Positions 12,601-26,558 of a stretch of 64,000 nucleotides of DNA are shown here, piece by piece; positions within the stretch are counted from its first letter, which is position 1; every line of letters begins with the position of its first letter. Below the pieces are notes generated by a model. It did no database searches, was not told where the DNA came from, and saw nothing but the letters and a program-made list of their open reading frames with translations. The stretch covers positions 4,917,281 through 4,981,280 of the forward strand of contig CM026403.1 in NCBI GenBank assembly GCA_014843695.1, written 5' to 3'. The position numbers and the translations under genes are program-made. Source of the DNA: Archivesica marissinica. Taxonomy: Eukaryota; Mollusca; Bivalvia; Venerida; Vesicomyidae.

Positions 12601-15600
12601 GTGTGTATGTGTCTATGCTTGTGAAAGATAAGTGGTGTGTATGTGTCTATGCTTGTGAAAGATAAGTGGTGTGTATGTGTCTATGCTTGTGAAAGATAAG
12701 TGGTGTGTATGTGTCTATGCTTGTGAAAGATAAGTGTGTGTAGTGTCTATGCTTGTGAAAGATAAGTGGTGTGTATGTGTATGCTTGTGAAAGATAAGTG
12801 GTGTGTATGTGTCTATGCTTGTGAAGATAAGTGGTATGTATGTGTCTATGCTTGTGAAAGATAAGTGGTATGTATGTGTCTATGCTTGTGAAAGATAAGT
12901 GGTATGTATGTGTCTATGCTTGTGAAAGATAAGTGGTGTGTATGTGTATGTGTGTAGAAGATAAGTGGTGTGTATGTGTCTATGTGTGTAGAAGATAAGT
13001 GGTGTGTATGTGTCTATGCTTGTGAAAGATAAGTGGTGTGTATGTGTCTATGATTGTGAAAGATAAGTGGTGTGTATGTGTCTATGCTTGTGAAAGATAA
13101 GTGGTGTGTATGTGTAAATGCGTGTGGAAGATAAGTGGTGTGTATGTGTCTATGCTTGTGGAAGATAAGTGGTGTGTGTGTGTCTATGCTTGTGGAAGAT
13201 AAGTGGTGTGTGTATATGCTAGTGGAAGATAAGTGGTGTGTGTATATGCTTGTGGAAGATAAGTGGTGTGTGTGTATATGCTGGTGAAAGATAAGTGGTA
13301 TGTATGTGTCTATGCCTGTGGAAGATAAGTGGTGTGTGTGTATATGCTGATGAAAGATAAGTGGTATGTATGTGTCTATGCTTGTGAAAGATAAGTGGTT
13401 TGTATGTGGCTATGCTTGTGAAAGATAAGTGGTGTGTGTATGTGTCTATGCTTGTGAAAGATAAGTGGTGTGTATGTGTCTATGTATGTGAAAGATAAGT
13501 GGTGTGTATGTGTCTATGCGTGTGGAAGATAAGTGGTATGTATGTGTCTATGCTTGTGAAAGATAAGTGGTTTGTATGTGTCTATGCGTGTGGAAGATAA
13601 GTGGTATGTATGTGTCTATGCTTGTGAAAGATAAGTGGTGTGTATGTGTCTATGCTTGTGAAAGATAAGTGGGTGTATGTGTCTATGCTGTGAAAGATAA
13701 GTGGTGTGTATGTGTCTATGCTTGTGAAAGATGGGTGGGAAGTGGTGTTATGTGTCTATGCTTGTGAAAGATAAGTGGTATGTATGTGTCTATGCTGTGA
13801 AGATAAGTGGTGTGTATGTGTTTGTTGAAAGATAAGTGGTGTGTATGTGTCTATGCTTGTGAAAGATAAGTGGTGTGTATGTGTCTATGCTTGTGAAAGA
13901 TAAGTGGTGTGTATGTGTCTATGCTTGTGAAAGATAAGTGGTGTGTATGTGTCTATGCTTGTGAAAGATAAGTGGTGTGTATGTGTCTATGCTTGTGAAA
14001 GATAAGTGGTGTGTATGTGTCTATGCGTGTGGAAGATAAGTGGTGTGTATGTGTCTATGCTTGTGAAAGATAAGTGGTGTGTGTGTCTATGCTTGTGAAG
14101 ATAAGTGGTGTGTTTTGGTTGTGTGTGTGTCTATGCTGGTGAAAGATAAGTGGTGTGTATGTGTCTATGCTTGTGAAAGATAAGTGGTGTGTATGTGTCT
14201 ATGCTTGTGAAAGATAAGTGGTGTGTATGTGTCTATGCTTGTGAAAGATAAGTGGTGTGTATGTGTCTATGCTTGTGAAAGATAAGTGGTGTGTATGTGT
14301 CTATGCTTGTGAAAGATAAGTGGTGTGTATGTGTCTATGCTTGTGGAAGATAAGTGGTGTGTGTGTGGCTATGCTTGTGGAAGATAAGTGGTGTGTGTAT
14401 ATGCTTGTGGAAGATAAGTGGTGTGTGTGTATGCTGGTGAAAGATAAGTGGTATGTATGTGTCTATGCTTGTGGAAGATAAGTGGTGTGTGTGTATATGC
14501 TGGTGAAAGATAAGTGGTATGTATGTGTCTATGCTTGTGAAAGATAAGTGGTGTGTATGTGTCTATGCTGGTGAAAGATAAGTGGTATGTATGTGTCTAT
14601 GCGTGTGAAAGATAAGTGGTGTGTATGTGTCTATGCTGGTGAAAGATAAGTGGTGTGTATGTGTCTATGCTGGTGAAAGATAAGTGGTATGTATGTGTCT
14701 ATGCTGGTGAAAGATAAGTGGTGTGTATGTGTCTATGCTGGTGAAAGATAAGTGGTATGTATGTGTCTATGCTTTGAAAGATAAGTGGTGTGTGTTATGT
14801 GTGAAAGATAAGTGGTGTGTGTATATGCTTGTGAAAGATAAGTGGTATGTATGTGTCTATGCTTGTGAAAGATAAGTGGTGTGTATGTGTCTATGCTTGT
14901 GAAAGATAAGTGGTATGTATGTGTCTATGCTTGTGAAAGATAAGTGGTGTGTATGTGTCTATGCTTGTGAAAGATAAGTGGTGTGTATGTGTCTATGCTT
15001 GTGAAAGATAAGTGGTGTGTATGTGTCTATGCTTGTGAAAGATAAGTGGTGTGTATGTGTCTATGCTTGTGAAAGATAAGTGGTGTGTATGTGTCTATGC
15101 TTGTGAAAGATAAGTGGTGTGTATGTGTCTATGCTTGTGAAAGATAAGTGGTGTGTATGTGTCTATGCTTGTGAAAGATAAGTGGTGTGTATGTGTCTAT
15201 GCTTGTGAAAGATAAGTGGTGTGTATGTGTCTATGCTTGTGAAAGATAAGTGGTGTGTATGTGTCTATGCTTGTGAAGATAAGTGGTGTGTATGTGTCTA
15301 TGCTGGTGAAAGATAAGTGGTATGTATGTGTCTATGCTGGTGAAAGATAAGTGGTATGTATGTGTCTATGCTTGTGAAAGATAAGTGGTGTGTATGTGTC
15401 TATGCTTGTGGAAGATAAGTGGTATGTATGTGTCTATGCCTGTGGAAGATAAGTGGTGTGTGTGTGTATATGCTGATGAAAGATAAGTGGTATGTATGTG
15501 TCTATGCTTGTGAAAGATAAGTGGTTTGTATGTGGCTATGCTTGTGAAAGATAAGTGGTGTGTGTATGTGTCTATGCTTGTGAAAGATAAGTGGTGTGTA

Positions 15601-18600
15601 TGTGTCTATGTGTGTGAAAGATAAGTGGTGTGTATGTGTCTATGCGTGTGGAAGATAAGTGGTATGTATGTGTCTATGCTTGTGAAAGATAAGTGGTATG
15701 TATGTGTCTATGCGTGTGGAAGATAAGTGGTATGTATGTGTCTATGCTGGTGAAAGATAAGTGGTGTGTATGTGTCTATGCTTGTGAAAGATAAGTGGTA
15801 TGTATGTGTCTATGCTTGTGAAAGATAAGTGGTGTGTATGTGTCTATGCTGGTGAAAGATAAGTGGTGTGTATGTGTCTATGCTTGTGAAAGATAAGTGG
15901 TGTGTATGTGTCTATGCGTGTGGAAGATAAGTGGTATGTATGTGTCTATGCTTGTGAAAGATAAGTGGTGTGTATGTGTCTATGCTTGTGAAAGATAAGT
16001 GGTATGTATGTGTCTATGCTTGTGGAAGATAAGTGGTATGTATGTGTCTATGCTTGTGAAAGATAAGTGGTGTGTATGTGTCTATGCGTGTGGAAGATAA
16101 GTGGTGTGTATGTGTCTATGCTTGTGAAAGATAAGTGGTGTGTATGTGTATATGCTTGTGAAAGATAAGTGGTGTGTATGTGTCTATGTGTGTAGAAGAT
16201 AAGTGGTGTGTATGTGTCTATGTGTGTGAAATAAGTGGTGAAGATAAGTGGGAGATAAGTGTGTGTATGTGTCTATGCTTGTGAAAGATAAGTGGTGTGT
16301 ATGTGTCTATGCTTGTGAAAGATAAGTGGTGTGTATGTGTCTATGCTTGTGAAAGATAAGTGGTGTGTATGTGTCTATGCTTGTGAAAGATAAGTGGTGT
16401 GTATGTGTCTATGCTTGTGAAAGATAAGTGGTGTGTATGTGTCTATGCTTGTGAAAGATAAGTGGTGTGTATGTGTCTATGCTTGTGAAAGGTAAGTGGT
16501 GTGTATGTGTCTATGTTTGTGAAAGATAAGTGGTGTGTATGTGTCTATGCTTGTGAAAGATAAGTGGTGTGTATGTGTCTATGCTTGTGGAAGATAAGTG
16601 GTGTGTGTGTGGCTATGCTTGTGGAAGATAAGTGGTGTGTGTATATGCTTGTGGAAGATAAGTGGTGTGTGTGTATGCTGGTGAAAGATAAGTGGTATGT
16701 ATGTGTCTATGCTTGTGGAAGATAAGTGGTGTGTGTGTATATGCTGGTGAAAGATAAGTGGTATGTATGTGTCTATGCTTGTGAAAGATAAGTGGTGTGT
16801 ATGTGTCTATGCTGGTGAAAGATAAGTGGTATGTATGTGTCTATGCGTGTGAAAGATAAGTGGTGTGTATGTGGCTATGCTGGTGAAAGATAAGTGGTGT
16901 GTATGTGTCTATGCTGGTGAAAGATAAGTGGTATGTATGTGTCTATGCTGGTGAAAGATAAGTGGTGTGTATGTGGCTATGCTGGTGAAAGATAAGTGGT
17001 ATGTATGTGTCTATGCTTTTGAAAGATAAGTGGTGTGTGTATATGCTTGTGAAAGATAAGTGGTATGTATGTGTCTATGCTTGTGAAAGATAAGTGGTGT
17101 GTGTATATGCTTGTGAAAGATAAGTGGTGTGTGTATATGCTTGTGAAAGATAAGTGGTATGTATGTGTCTATGCTTGTGAAAGATAAGTGGTGTGTATGT
17201 GTCTATGCTTGTGAAAGATAAGTGGTATGTATGTGTCTATGCTTGTGGAAGATAAGTGGTGTGTATGTGTCTATGCTGGTGAAAGATAAGTGGTGTGTAT
17301 GTGTCTATGCTTGTGAAAGATAAGTGGTATGTATGTGTCTATGCTTGTGAAAGATAAGTGGTGTGTATGTGTCTATGCTTGTGAAAGATAAGTGGTATGT
17401 ATGTGTCTATGCTTGTGAAAGATAAGTGGTATGTATGTGTCTATGCTTGTGAAAGATAAGTGGTATGTATGTGTATATGCTTGTGAAAGATAAGTGGTGT
17501 GTATGTGTCTATGCTTGTGAAAGATAAGTGGTGTGTATGTGTCTATGCTTGTGAAAGATAAGTGGTGTGTGTGTGTCTATGCTTGTGAAAGATAAGTGGT
17601 GTGTGTGTCTATGCTTGTGAAAGATAAGTGGTGTGTATGTGTCTATGCTTGTGAAAGATAAGTGGTATGTATGTGTCTATGCTTGTGAAAGATAAGTGGT
17701 GTGTATGTGTCTATGCTTGTGGTGTGTATGTGTATATGCTTGTGAAAGATAAGTGGTATGTATGTGTCTATGCTTGTGAAAGATAAGTGGTGTGTATGTG
17801 TCTATGCTTGTGAAAGATAAGTGGTATGTATGTGTCTATGCTTGTGAAAGATAAGTGGTGTGTATGTGTCTATGTGTGTGAAAGATAAGTGGTGTGTATG
17901 TGTCTATGCTTGTGAAAGATAAGTGGTGTGTATGTGTCTATGCTTGTGAAAGATAAGTGGTGTGTATGTGTCTATGTGTGTGAAAGATAAGTGGTGTGTA
18001 TGTGTCTATGCGTGTGGAAGATAAGTGGTATGTATGTGTATATGCTTGTGAAAGATAAGTGGTATGTATGTGTCTATGCTTGTGAAAGATAAGTGGTATG
18101 TATGTGTCTATGCTTGTGAAAGATAAGTGGTATGTGTGTGTCTATGCTTGTGGTGTGTATGCGTGTGGAAGATAAGTGGTATGTATGTGTCTATGCTTGT
18201 GAAAGATAAGTGGTGTGTATGTGTCTATGTGTGTAGAAGATAAGTGGTGTGTATGTGTCTATGTGTGTAGAAGATAAGTGGTGTGTATGTGTCTATGCTT
18301 GTGAAAGATAAGTGGTGTGTATGTGTCTATGATTGTGAAAGATAAGTGGTGTGTATGTGTCTATGCTTGTGAAAGATAAGTGGTGTGTATGTGTAAATGC
18401 GTGTGGAAGATAAGTGGTGTGTATGTGTCTATGCTTGTGGAAGATAAGTGGTGTGTGTGTGTCTATGCTTGTGGAAGATAAGTGGTGTGTGTATATGCTA
18501 GTGGAAGATAAGTGGTGTGTGTATATGCTTGTGGAAGATAAGTGGTGTGTGTGTATATGCTGGTGAAAGATAAGTGGTATGTATGTGTCTATGCTTGTGA

Positions 18601-21600
18601 AAGATAAGTGGTTTGTATGTGGCTATGCTTGTGAAAGATAAGTGGTGTGTGTATGTGTCTATGCTTGTGAAAGATAAGTGGTGTGTATGTGTCTATGTGT
18701 GTGAAAGATAAGTGGTGTGTATGTGTCTATGCGTGTGGAAGATAAGTGGTATGTATGTGTCTATGCTTGTGAAAGATAAGTGGTATGTATGTGTCTATGC
18801 GTGTGGAAGATAAGTGGTATGTATGTGTCTATGCTGGTGAAAGATAAGTGGTGTGTATGTGTCTATGCTTGTGAAAGATAAGTGGTATGTATGTGTCTAT
18901 GCTTGTGAAAGATAAGTGGTGTGTATGTGTCTATGCTGGTGAAAGATAAGTGGTATGTATGTGTCTATGCTTGTGAAAGATAAGTGGTGTGTATGTGTCT
19001 ATGCGTGTGGAAGATAAGTGGTATGTATGTGTCTATGCTTGTGAAAGATAAGTGGTGTGTATGTGTCTATGCTGGTGAAAGATAAGTGGTATGTATGTGT
19101 CTATGCTTGTGGAAGATAAGTGGTATGTATGCGTCTATGCTTGTGAAAGATAAGTGGTGTGTATGTGTGTATGCGTGTGGAAGATAAGTGGTGTGTATGT
19201 GTCTATGCTTGTGAAAGATAAGTGGTGTGTATGTGTATATGCTTGTGAAAGATAAGTGGTGTGTATGTGTCTATGTGTGTAGAAGATAAGTGGTGTGTAT
19301 GTGTCTATGTGTGTAGAAGATAAGTGGTGTGTATGTGTCTATGCTTGTGAAAGATAAGTGGTATGTATGTGTCTATGTGTGTAGAAGATAAGTGGTGTGT
19401 ATGTGTCTATGCTGGTGAAAGATAAGTGGTATGTATGTGTCTATGCTGGTGAAAGATAAGTGGTATGTATGTGTCTATGCTTGTGAAAGATAAGTGGTGT
19501 GTATGTGTCTATGCTTGTGAAAGATAAGTGGTGTGTATGTGTCTATGCTTGTGAAAGATAAGTGGTGTGTATGTGTCTATGCTTGTGAAAGATAAGTGGT
19601 GTGTATGTGTCTATGCTTGTGAAAGATAAGTGGTGTGTATGTGTCTATGCTTGTGAAAGATAAGTGGTGTGTATGTGTCTATGCTTGTGGAAGATAAGTG
19701 GTGTGTGTGTGGCTATGCTTGTGGAAGATAAGTGGTGTGTGTATATGCTTGTGGAAGATAAGTGGTGTGTGTGTATGCTGGTGAAAGATAAGTGGTATGT
19801 ATGTGTCTATGCTTGTGGAAGATAAGTGGTGTGTGTGTATATGCTGGTGAAAGATAAGTGGTATGTATGTGTCTATGCTTGTGAAAGATAAGTGGTGTGT
19901 ATGTGTCTATGCTGGTGAAAGATAAGTGGTATGTATGTGTCTATGCGTGTGAAAGATAAGTGGTGTGTATGTGGCTATGCTGGTGAAAGATAAGTGGTGT
20001 GTATGTGTCTATGCTGGTGAAAGATAAGTGGTATGTATGTGTCTATGCTGGTGAAAGATAAGTGGTGTGTATGTGGCTATGCTGGTGAAAGATAAGTGGT
20101 ATGTATGTGTCTATGCTTGTGAAAGATAAGTGGTGTGTGTATATGATTGTGAAAGATAAGTGGTATGTATGTGTCTATGCTTGTGAAAGATAAGTGGTGT
20201 GTGTATATGCTTGTGAAAGATAAGTGGTATGTATGTGTCTATGCTTGTGAAAGATAAGTGGTGTGTATGTGTCTATGCTTGTGAAAGATAAGTGGTGTGT
20301 ATGTGTCTATGCTTGTGGAAGATAAGTGGTGTGTATGTGTCTATGCTTGTGGAAGATAAGTGGTGTGTATGTGTCTATGCTTGTGGAAGATAAGTGGTGT
20401 GTATGTGTCTATGCTGGTGAAAGATAAGTGGTGTGTATGTGTCTATGCTTGTGAAAGATAAGTGGTATGTATGTGTCTATGCTTGTGAAAGATAAGTGGT
20501 GTGTATGTGTCTATGCTTGTGAAAGATAAGTGGTATGTATGTGTCTATGCTTGTGAAAGATAAGTGGTATGTATGTGTCTATGCTTGTGAAAGATAAGTG
20601 GTATGTATGTGTATATGCTTGTGAAAGATAAGTGGTGTGTATGTGTCTATGCTTGTGAAAGATAAGTGGTGTGTATGTGTCTATGCTTGTGAAAGATAAG
20701 TGGTGTGTATGTGTCTATGCTTGTGAAAGATAAGTGGTGTGTATGTGTCTATGCTTGTGAAAGATAAGTGGTGTGTATGTGTCTATGCTTGTGAAAGATA
20801 AGTGGTATGTATGTGTCTATGCTTGTGAAAGATAAGTGGTGTGTATGTGTCTATGCTTGTGAAAGATAAGTGGTGTGTGTATGTGTCTATGCTTGTGAAA
20901 GATAAGTGGTGTGTATGTGTCTATGTGTGTGAAAGATAAGTGGTGTGTATGTGTCTATGCTTGTGAAAGATAAGTGGTATGTATGTGTCTATGCTTGTGA
21001 AAGATAAGTGGTGTGTATGTGTCTATGCGTGTGAAAGATAAGTGGTGTGTATGTGTCTATGCTTGTGAAAGATAAGTGGTGTGTATGTGTCTATGCTTGT
21101 GAAAGATAAGTGGTGTGTATGTGTCTATGTGTGTGAAAGATAAGTGGTGTGTATGTGTCTATGCGTGTGGAAGATAAGTGGTATGTATGTGTATATGCTT
21201 GTGAAAGATAAGTGGTATGTATGTGTCTATGCTTGTGAAAGATAAGTGGTATGTATGTGTCTATGCTTGTGAAAGATAAGTGGTATGTGTGTGTCTATGC
21301 TTGTGGTGTGTATGCGTGTGGAAGATAAGTGGTATGTATGTGTCTATGCTTGTGAAAGATAAGTGGTGTGTATGTGTCTATGTGTGTAGAAGATAAGTGG
21401 TGTGTATGTGTCTATGTGTGTAGAAGATAAGTGGTGTGTATGTGTCTATGCTTGTGAAAGATAAGTGGTGTGTATGTGTCTATGATTGTGAAAGATAAGT
21501 GGTGTGTATGTGTCTATGCTTGTGAAAGATAAGTGGTGTGTATGTGTAAATGCGTGTGGAAGATAAGTGGTGTGTATGTGTCTATGCTTGTGGAAGATAA

Positions 21601-24600
21601 GTGGTGTGTGTGTGTCTATGCTTGTGGAAGATAAGTGGTGTGTGTATATGCTAGTGGAAGATAAGTGGTGTGTGTATATGCTTGTGGAAGATAAGTGGTG
21701 TGTGTGTATATGCTGGTGAAAGATAAGTGGTATGTATGTGTCTATGCTTGTGAAAGATAAGTGGTTTGTATGTGGCTATGCTTGTGAAAGATAAGTGGTG
21801 TGTGTATGTGTCTATGCTTGTGAAAGATAAGTGGTGTGTATGTGTCTATGTATGTGAAAGATAAGTGGTGTGTATGTGTCTATGCGTGTGGAAGATAAGT
21901 GGTATGTATGTGTCTATGCTTGTGAAAGATAAGTGGTTTGTATGTGTATATGCGTGTGGAAGATAAGTGGTATGTATGTGTCTATGCTGGTGAAAGATAA
22001 GTGGTGTGTATGTGTCTATGCTTGTGAAAGATAAGTGGTATGTATGTGTCTATGCTTGTGAAAGATAAGTGGTGTGTATGTGTCTATGCTGGTGAAAGAT
22101 AAGTGGTATGTATGTGTCTATGCTTGTGAAAGATAAGTGGTGTGTATGTGTCTATGCGTGTGGAAGATAAGTGGTATGTATGTGTCTATGCTTGTGAAAG
22201 ATAAGTGGTGTGTATGTGTCTATGCTGGTGAAAGATAAGTGGTATGTATGTGTCTATGCTTGTGGAAGATAAGTGGTATGTATGCGTCTATGCTTGTGAA
22301 AGATAAGTGGTGTGTATGTGTGTATGCGTGTGGAAGATAAGTGGTGTGTATGTGTCTATGCTTGTGAAAGATAAGTGGTGTGTATGTGTATATGCTTGTG
22401 AAAGATAAGTGGTGTGTATGTGTCTATGTGTGTAGAAGATAAGTGGTGTGTATGTGTCTATGTGTGTAGAAGATAAGTGGTGTGTATGTGTCTATGCTTG
22501 TGAAAGATAAGTGGTATGTATGTGTCTATGTGTGTAGAAGATAAGTGGTGTGTATGTGTCTATGCTGGTGAAAGATAAGTGGTATGTATGTGTCTATGCT
22601 GGTGAAAGATAAGTGGTATGTATGTGTCTATGCTTGTGAAAGATAAGTGGTGTGTATGTGTCTATGCTTGTGAAAGATAAGTGGTGTGTATGTGTCTATG
22701 CTTGTGAAAGATAAGTGGTGTGTATGTGTCTATGCTTGTGAAAGGTAAGTGGTGTGTATGTGTCTATGCTTGTGAAAGATAAGTGGTGTGTATGTGTCTA
22801 TGCTTGTGAAAGATAAGTGGTGTGTATGTGTCTATGCTTGTGGAAGATAAGTGGTGTGTGTGTGGCTATGCTTGTGGAAGATAAGTGGTGTGTGTATATG
22901 CTTGTGGAAGATAAGTGGTGTGTGTGTATGCTGGTGAAAGATAAGTGGTATGTATGTGTCTATGCTTGTGGAAGATAAGTGGTGTGTGTGTATATGCTGG
23001 TGAAAGATAAGTGGTATGTATGTGTCTATGCTTGTGAAAGATAAGTGGTGTGTATGTGTCTATGCTGGTGAAAGATAAGTGGTATGTATGTGTCTATGCG
23101 TGTGAAAGATAAGTGGTGTGTATGTGGCTATGCTGGTGAAAGATAAGTGGTGTGTATGTGTCTATGCTGGTGAAAGATAAGTGGTATGTATGTGTCTATG
23201 CTGGTGAAAGATAAGTGGTGTGTATGTGGCTATGCTGGTGAAAGATAAGTGGTATGTATGTGTCTATGCTTGTGAAAGATAAGTGGTGTGTGTATATGCT
23301 TGTGAAAGATAAGTGGTATGTATGTGTCTATGCTTGTGAAAGATAAGTGGTGTGTGTATATGCTTGTGAAAGATAAGTGGTATGTATGTGTCTATGCTTG
23401 TGAAAGATAAGTGGTGTGTATGTGTCTATGCTTGTGAAAGATAAGTGGTGTGTATGTGTCTATGCTTGTGGAAGATAAGTGGTGTGTATGTGTCTATGCT
23501 TGTGGAAGATAAGTGGTGTGTATGTGTCTATGCTTGTGGAAGATAAGTGGTGTGTATGTGTCTATGCTGGTGAAAGATAAGTGGTGTGTATGTGTCTATG
23601 CTTGTGAAAGATAAGTGGTATGTATGTGTCTATGCTTGTGAAAGATAAGTGGTGTGTATGTGTCTATGCTTGTGAAAGATAAGTGGTATGTATGTGTCTA
23701 TGCTTGTGAAAGATAAGTGGTATGTATGTGTCTATGCTTGTGAAAGATAAGTGGTATGTATGTGTATATGCTTGTGAAAGATAAGTGGTGTGTATGTGTC
23801 TATGCTTGTGAAAGATAAGTGGTGTGTATGTGTCTATGCTTGTGAAAGATAAGTGGTGTGTATGTGTCTATGCTTGTGAAAGATAAGTGGTGTGTGTGTC
23901 TATGCTTGTGAAAGATAAGTGGTGTGTATGTGTCTATGCTTGTGAAAGATAAGTGGTATGTATGTGTCTATGCTTGTGAAAGATAAGTGGTGTGTATGTG
24001 TCTATGCTTGTGGTGTGTATGTGTCTATGCTTGTGAAAGATAAGTGGTATGTATGTGTCTATGCTTGTGAAAGATAAGTGGTGTGTATGTGTCTATGCTT
24101 GTGAAAGATAAGTGGTATGTATGTGTCTATGCTTGTGAAAGATAAGTGGTGTGTATGTGTCTATGTGTGTGAAAGATAAGTGGTGTGTATGTGTCTATGC
24201 TTGTGAAAGATAAGTGGTGTGTATGTGTCTATGCTTGTGAAAGATAAGTGGTGTGTATGTGTCTATGTGTGTGAAAGATAAGTGGTGTGTATGTGTCTAT
24301 GTGTGTGGAAGATAAGTGGTATGTATGTGTCTATGCTTGTGAAAGATAAGTGGTATGTATGTGTCTATGCTTGTGAAAGATAAGTGGTGTGTATGTGTCT
24401 ATGCTTGTGAAAGATAAGTGGTGTGTATGTGTCTATGCTTGTGAAAGATAAGTGGTGTGTATGTGTCTATGCTTGTGAAAGATAAGTGGTGTGTATGTGT
24501 CTATGCTTGTGAAAGATAAGTGGTGTGTATGTGTCTATGCTTGTGAAAGATAAGTGGTGTGTATGTGTCTATGCTTGTGAAAGATAAGTGGTGTGTATGT

Positions 24601-26375
24601 GTCTATGCTTGTGGAAGATAAGTGGTGTGTGTGTGGCTATGCTTGTGGAAGATAAGTGGTGTGTGTATATGCTTGTGGAAGATAAGTGGTGTGTGTTGTG
24701 TATGCTGGTGAAAGATAAGTGGTATGTATGTGTCTATGCTTGTGGAAGATAAGTGGTGTGTGTGTATATGCTGGTGAAAGATAAGTGGTATGTATGTGTC
24801 TATGCTTGTGAAAGATAAGTGGTGTGTATGTGTCTATGCTGGTGAAAGATAAGTGGTATGTATGTGTCTATGCGTGTGAAAGATAAGTGGTGTGTATGTG
24901 GCTATGCTGGTGAAAGATAAGTGGTATGTATGTGTCTATGCTGGTGAAAGATAAGTGGTGTGTATGTGTCTATGCTGGTGAAAGATAAGTGGTATGTATG
25001 TGTCTATGCTTGTGAAAGATAAGTGGTGTGTGTATATGCTTGTGAAAGATAAGTGGTATGTATGTGTCTATGCTTGTGAAAGATAAGTGGTGTGTGTATA
25101 TGCTTGTGAAAGATAAGTGGTATGTATGTGTCTATGCTTGTGAAAGATAAGTGGTGTGTATGTGTCTATGCTTGTGAAAGATAAGTGGTGTGTATGTGTC
25201 TATGCTTGTGGAAGATAAGTGGTGTGTATGTGTCTATGCTGGTGAAAGATAAGTGGTGTGTATGTGTCTATGCTTGTGAAAGATAAGTGGTATGTATGTG
25301 TCTATGCTTGTGAAAGATAAGTGGTGTGTATGTGTCTATGCTTGTGAAAGATAAGTGGTATGTATGTGTCTATGCTTGTGAAAGATAAGTGGTATGTATG
25401 TGTCTATGCTTGTGAACGATAAGTGGTATGTATGTGTATATGCTTGTGAAAGATAAGTGGTGTGTATGTGTCTATGCTTGTGAAAGATAAGTGGTGTGTA
25501 TGTGTCTATGCTTGTGAAAGATAAGTGGTGTGTGTGTGTCTATGCTTGTGAAAGATAAGTGGTGTGTGTGTGTCTATGCTTGTGAAAGATAAGTGGTGTG
25601 TATGTGTCTATGCTTGTGGTGTGTATGTGTCTATGCTTGTGAAAGATAAGTGGTATGTATGTGTCTATGCTTGTGAAAGATAAGTGGTATGTATGTGTCT
25701 ATGCTTGTGAAAGATAAGTGGTATGTGTGTGTCTATGCTTGTGGTGTGTATGCGTGTGGAAGATAAGTGGTATGTATGTGTCTATGCTTGTGAAAGATAA
25801 GTGGTGTGTATGTGGCTATGTGTGTAGAAGATAAGTGGTGTGTATGTGTCTATGTGTGTAGAAGATAAGTGGTGTGTATGTGTCTATGCTTGTGAAAGAT
25901 AAGTGGTGTGTATGTGTCTATGCTTGTGAAAGATAAGTGGTGTGTATGTGTATATGCGTGTGGAAGATAAGTGGTATGTGTGTGTCTATGCTTGTGAAAG
26001 ATAAGTGGTGTGTGTGTCTATGCTTGTGAAAGATAAGTGGTGTGTGTGTGTGGCTATGCTTGTGAAAGATAAGTGGTATGTATGTGTATATGCTTGTGAA
26101 AGATAAGTGGTGTGTGTGTGTCTATGCTTGTGAAAGATAAGTGGTGTGTATGTGTCTATGCTTGTGGAAGATAAGTGGTGTGTATGTGTCTATGCTTGTG
26201 AAAGATAAGTGGTGTGTATGTGTCTATGTGTTTGTGTGCGTGTGTATGTGCGTGTGAAAGATAAGTGGTGTGTATGTGTCTATGTGTGTGTGTGCGTGTG
26301 TATGTGCGTGTGGAAGATAAGTGGTGTGTGGTGTGGTGTGCGTGCGTGCGGTGCGTGCGGTGCGTGCGGTGCGTG
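691..26375. repeat. Giant 34-bp minisatellite array (over 25 kb)
   Basis: Uninterrupted head-to-tail units of about 34 bp, with core gtgaaagataagtggtgtgt followed by atgtgtctatgctt, run from about 691 to 26375 apart from one scaffold gap. The plus strand is rich in G and T and very poor in C. Common variants are gtggtatgtatg versus gtggtgtgtatg, ctatgctggtg versus ctatgcttgtg, and short GTATAT-type units. Rare variants recur at spacings near 3.1 kb, showing a higher-order structure. The right end degenerates into GTGCGTGCGG repeats at about 26330-26370. Several patches (about 2080-2460, 2990-3190, 8500-8800, 11700-12830, 13660-13830, 16225-16262) carry many one-base deletions, more like consensus error than real units. 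No coding capacity beyond spurious frames. Confidence 0.97.
10547..11546. other. Scaffold gap of 1000 N inside the giant array
   Basis: Exactly 1000 N with array units on both sides, so the true missing length is unknown and is very probably more of the same 34-bp repeat. Confidence 0.99.
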
Positions 26376-26558
26376 CGTGTTCGAACTGCGCATATATAGA
26401 TCCAAACTGAGATTTAGATTCTGGATTCACACTTCATACAACTCCAGAATCCTGAAACAGATGTACACATCAATAAATAAAAAAAGAAAGAGTAAATGTA
26501 TGAGTGTGAAGCTGAACAGTTGAGTTTATTTGATTTATTCCCATGTTGACAAGTATGT

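Noticed and set aside
691..26375. Telomeric repeat
   Set aside because: The 34-bp unit is not TTAGGG-like and has internal higher-order structure; it is a satellite.
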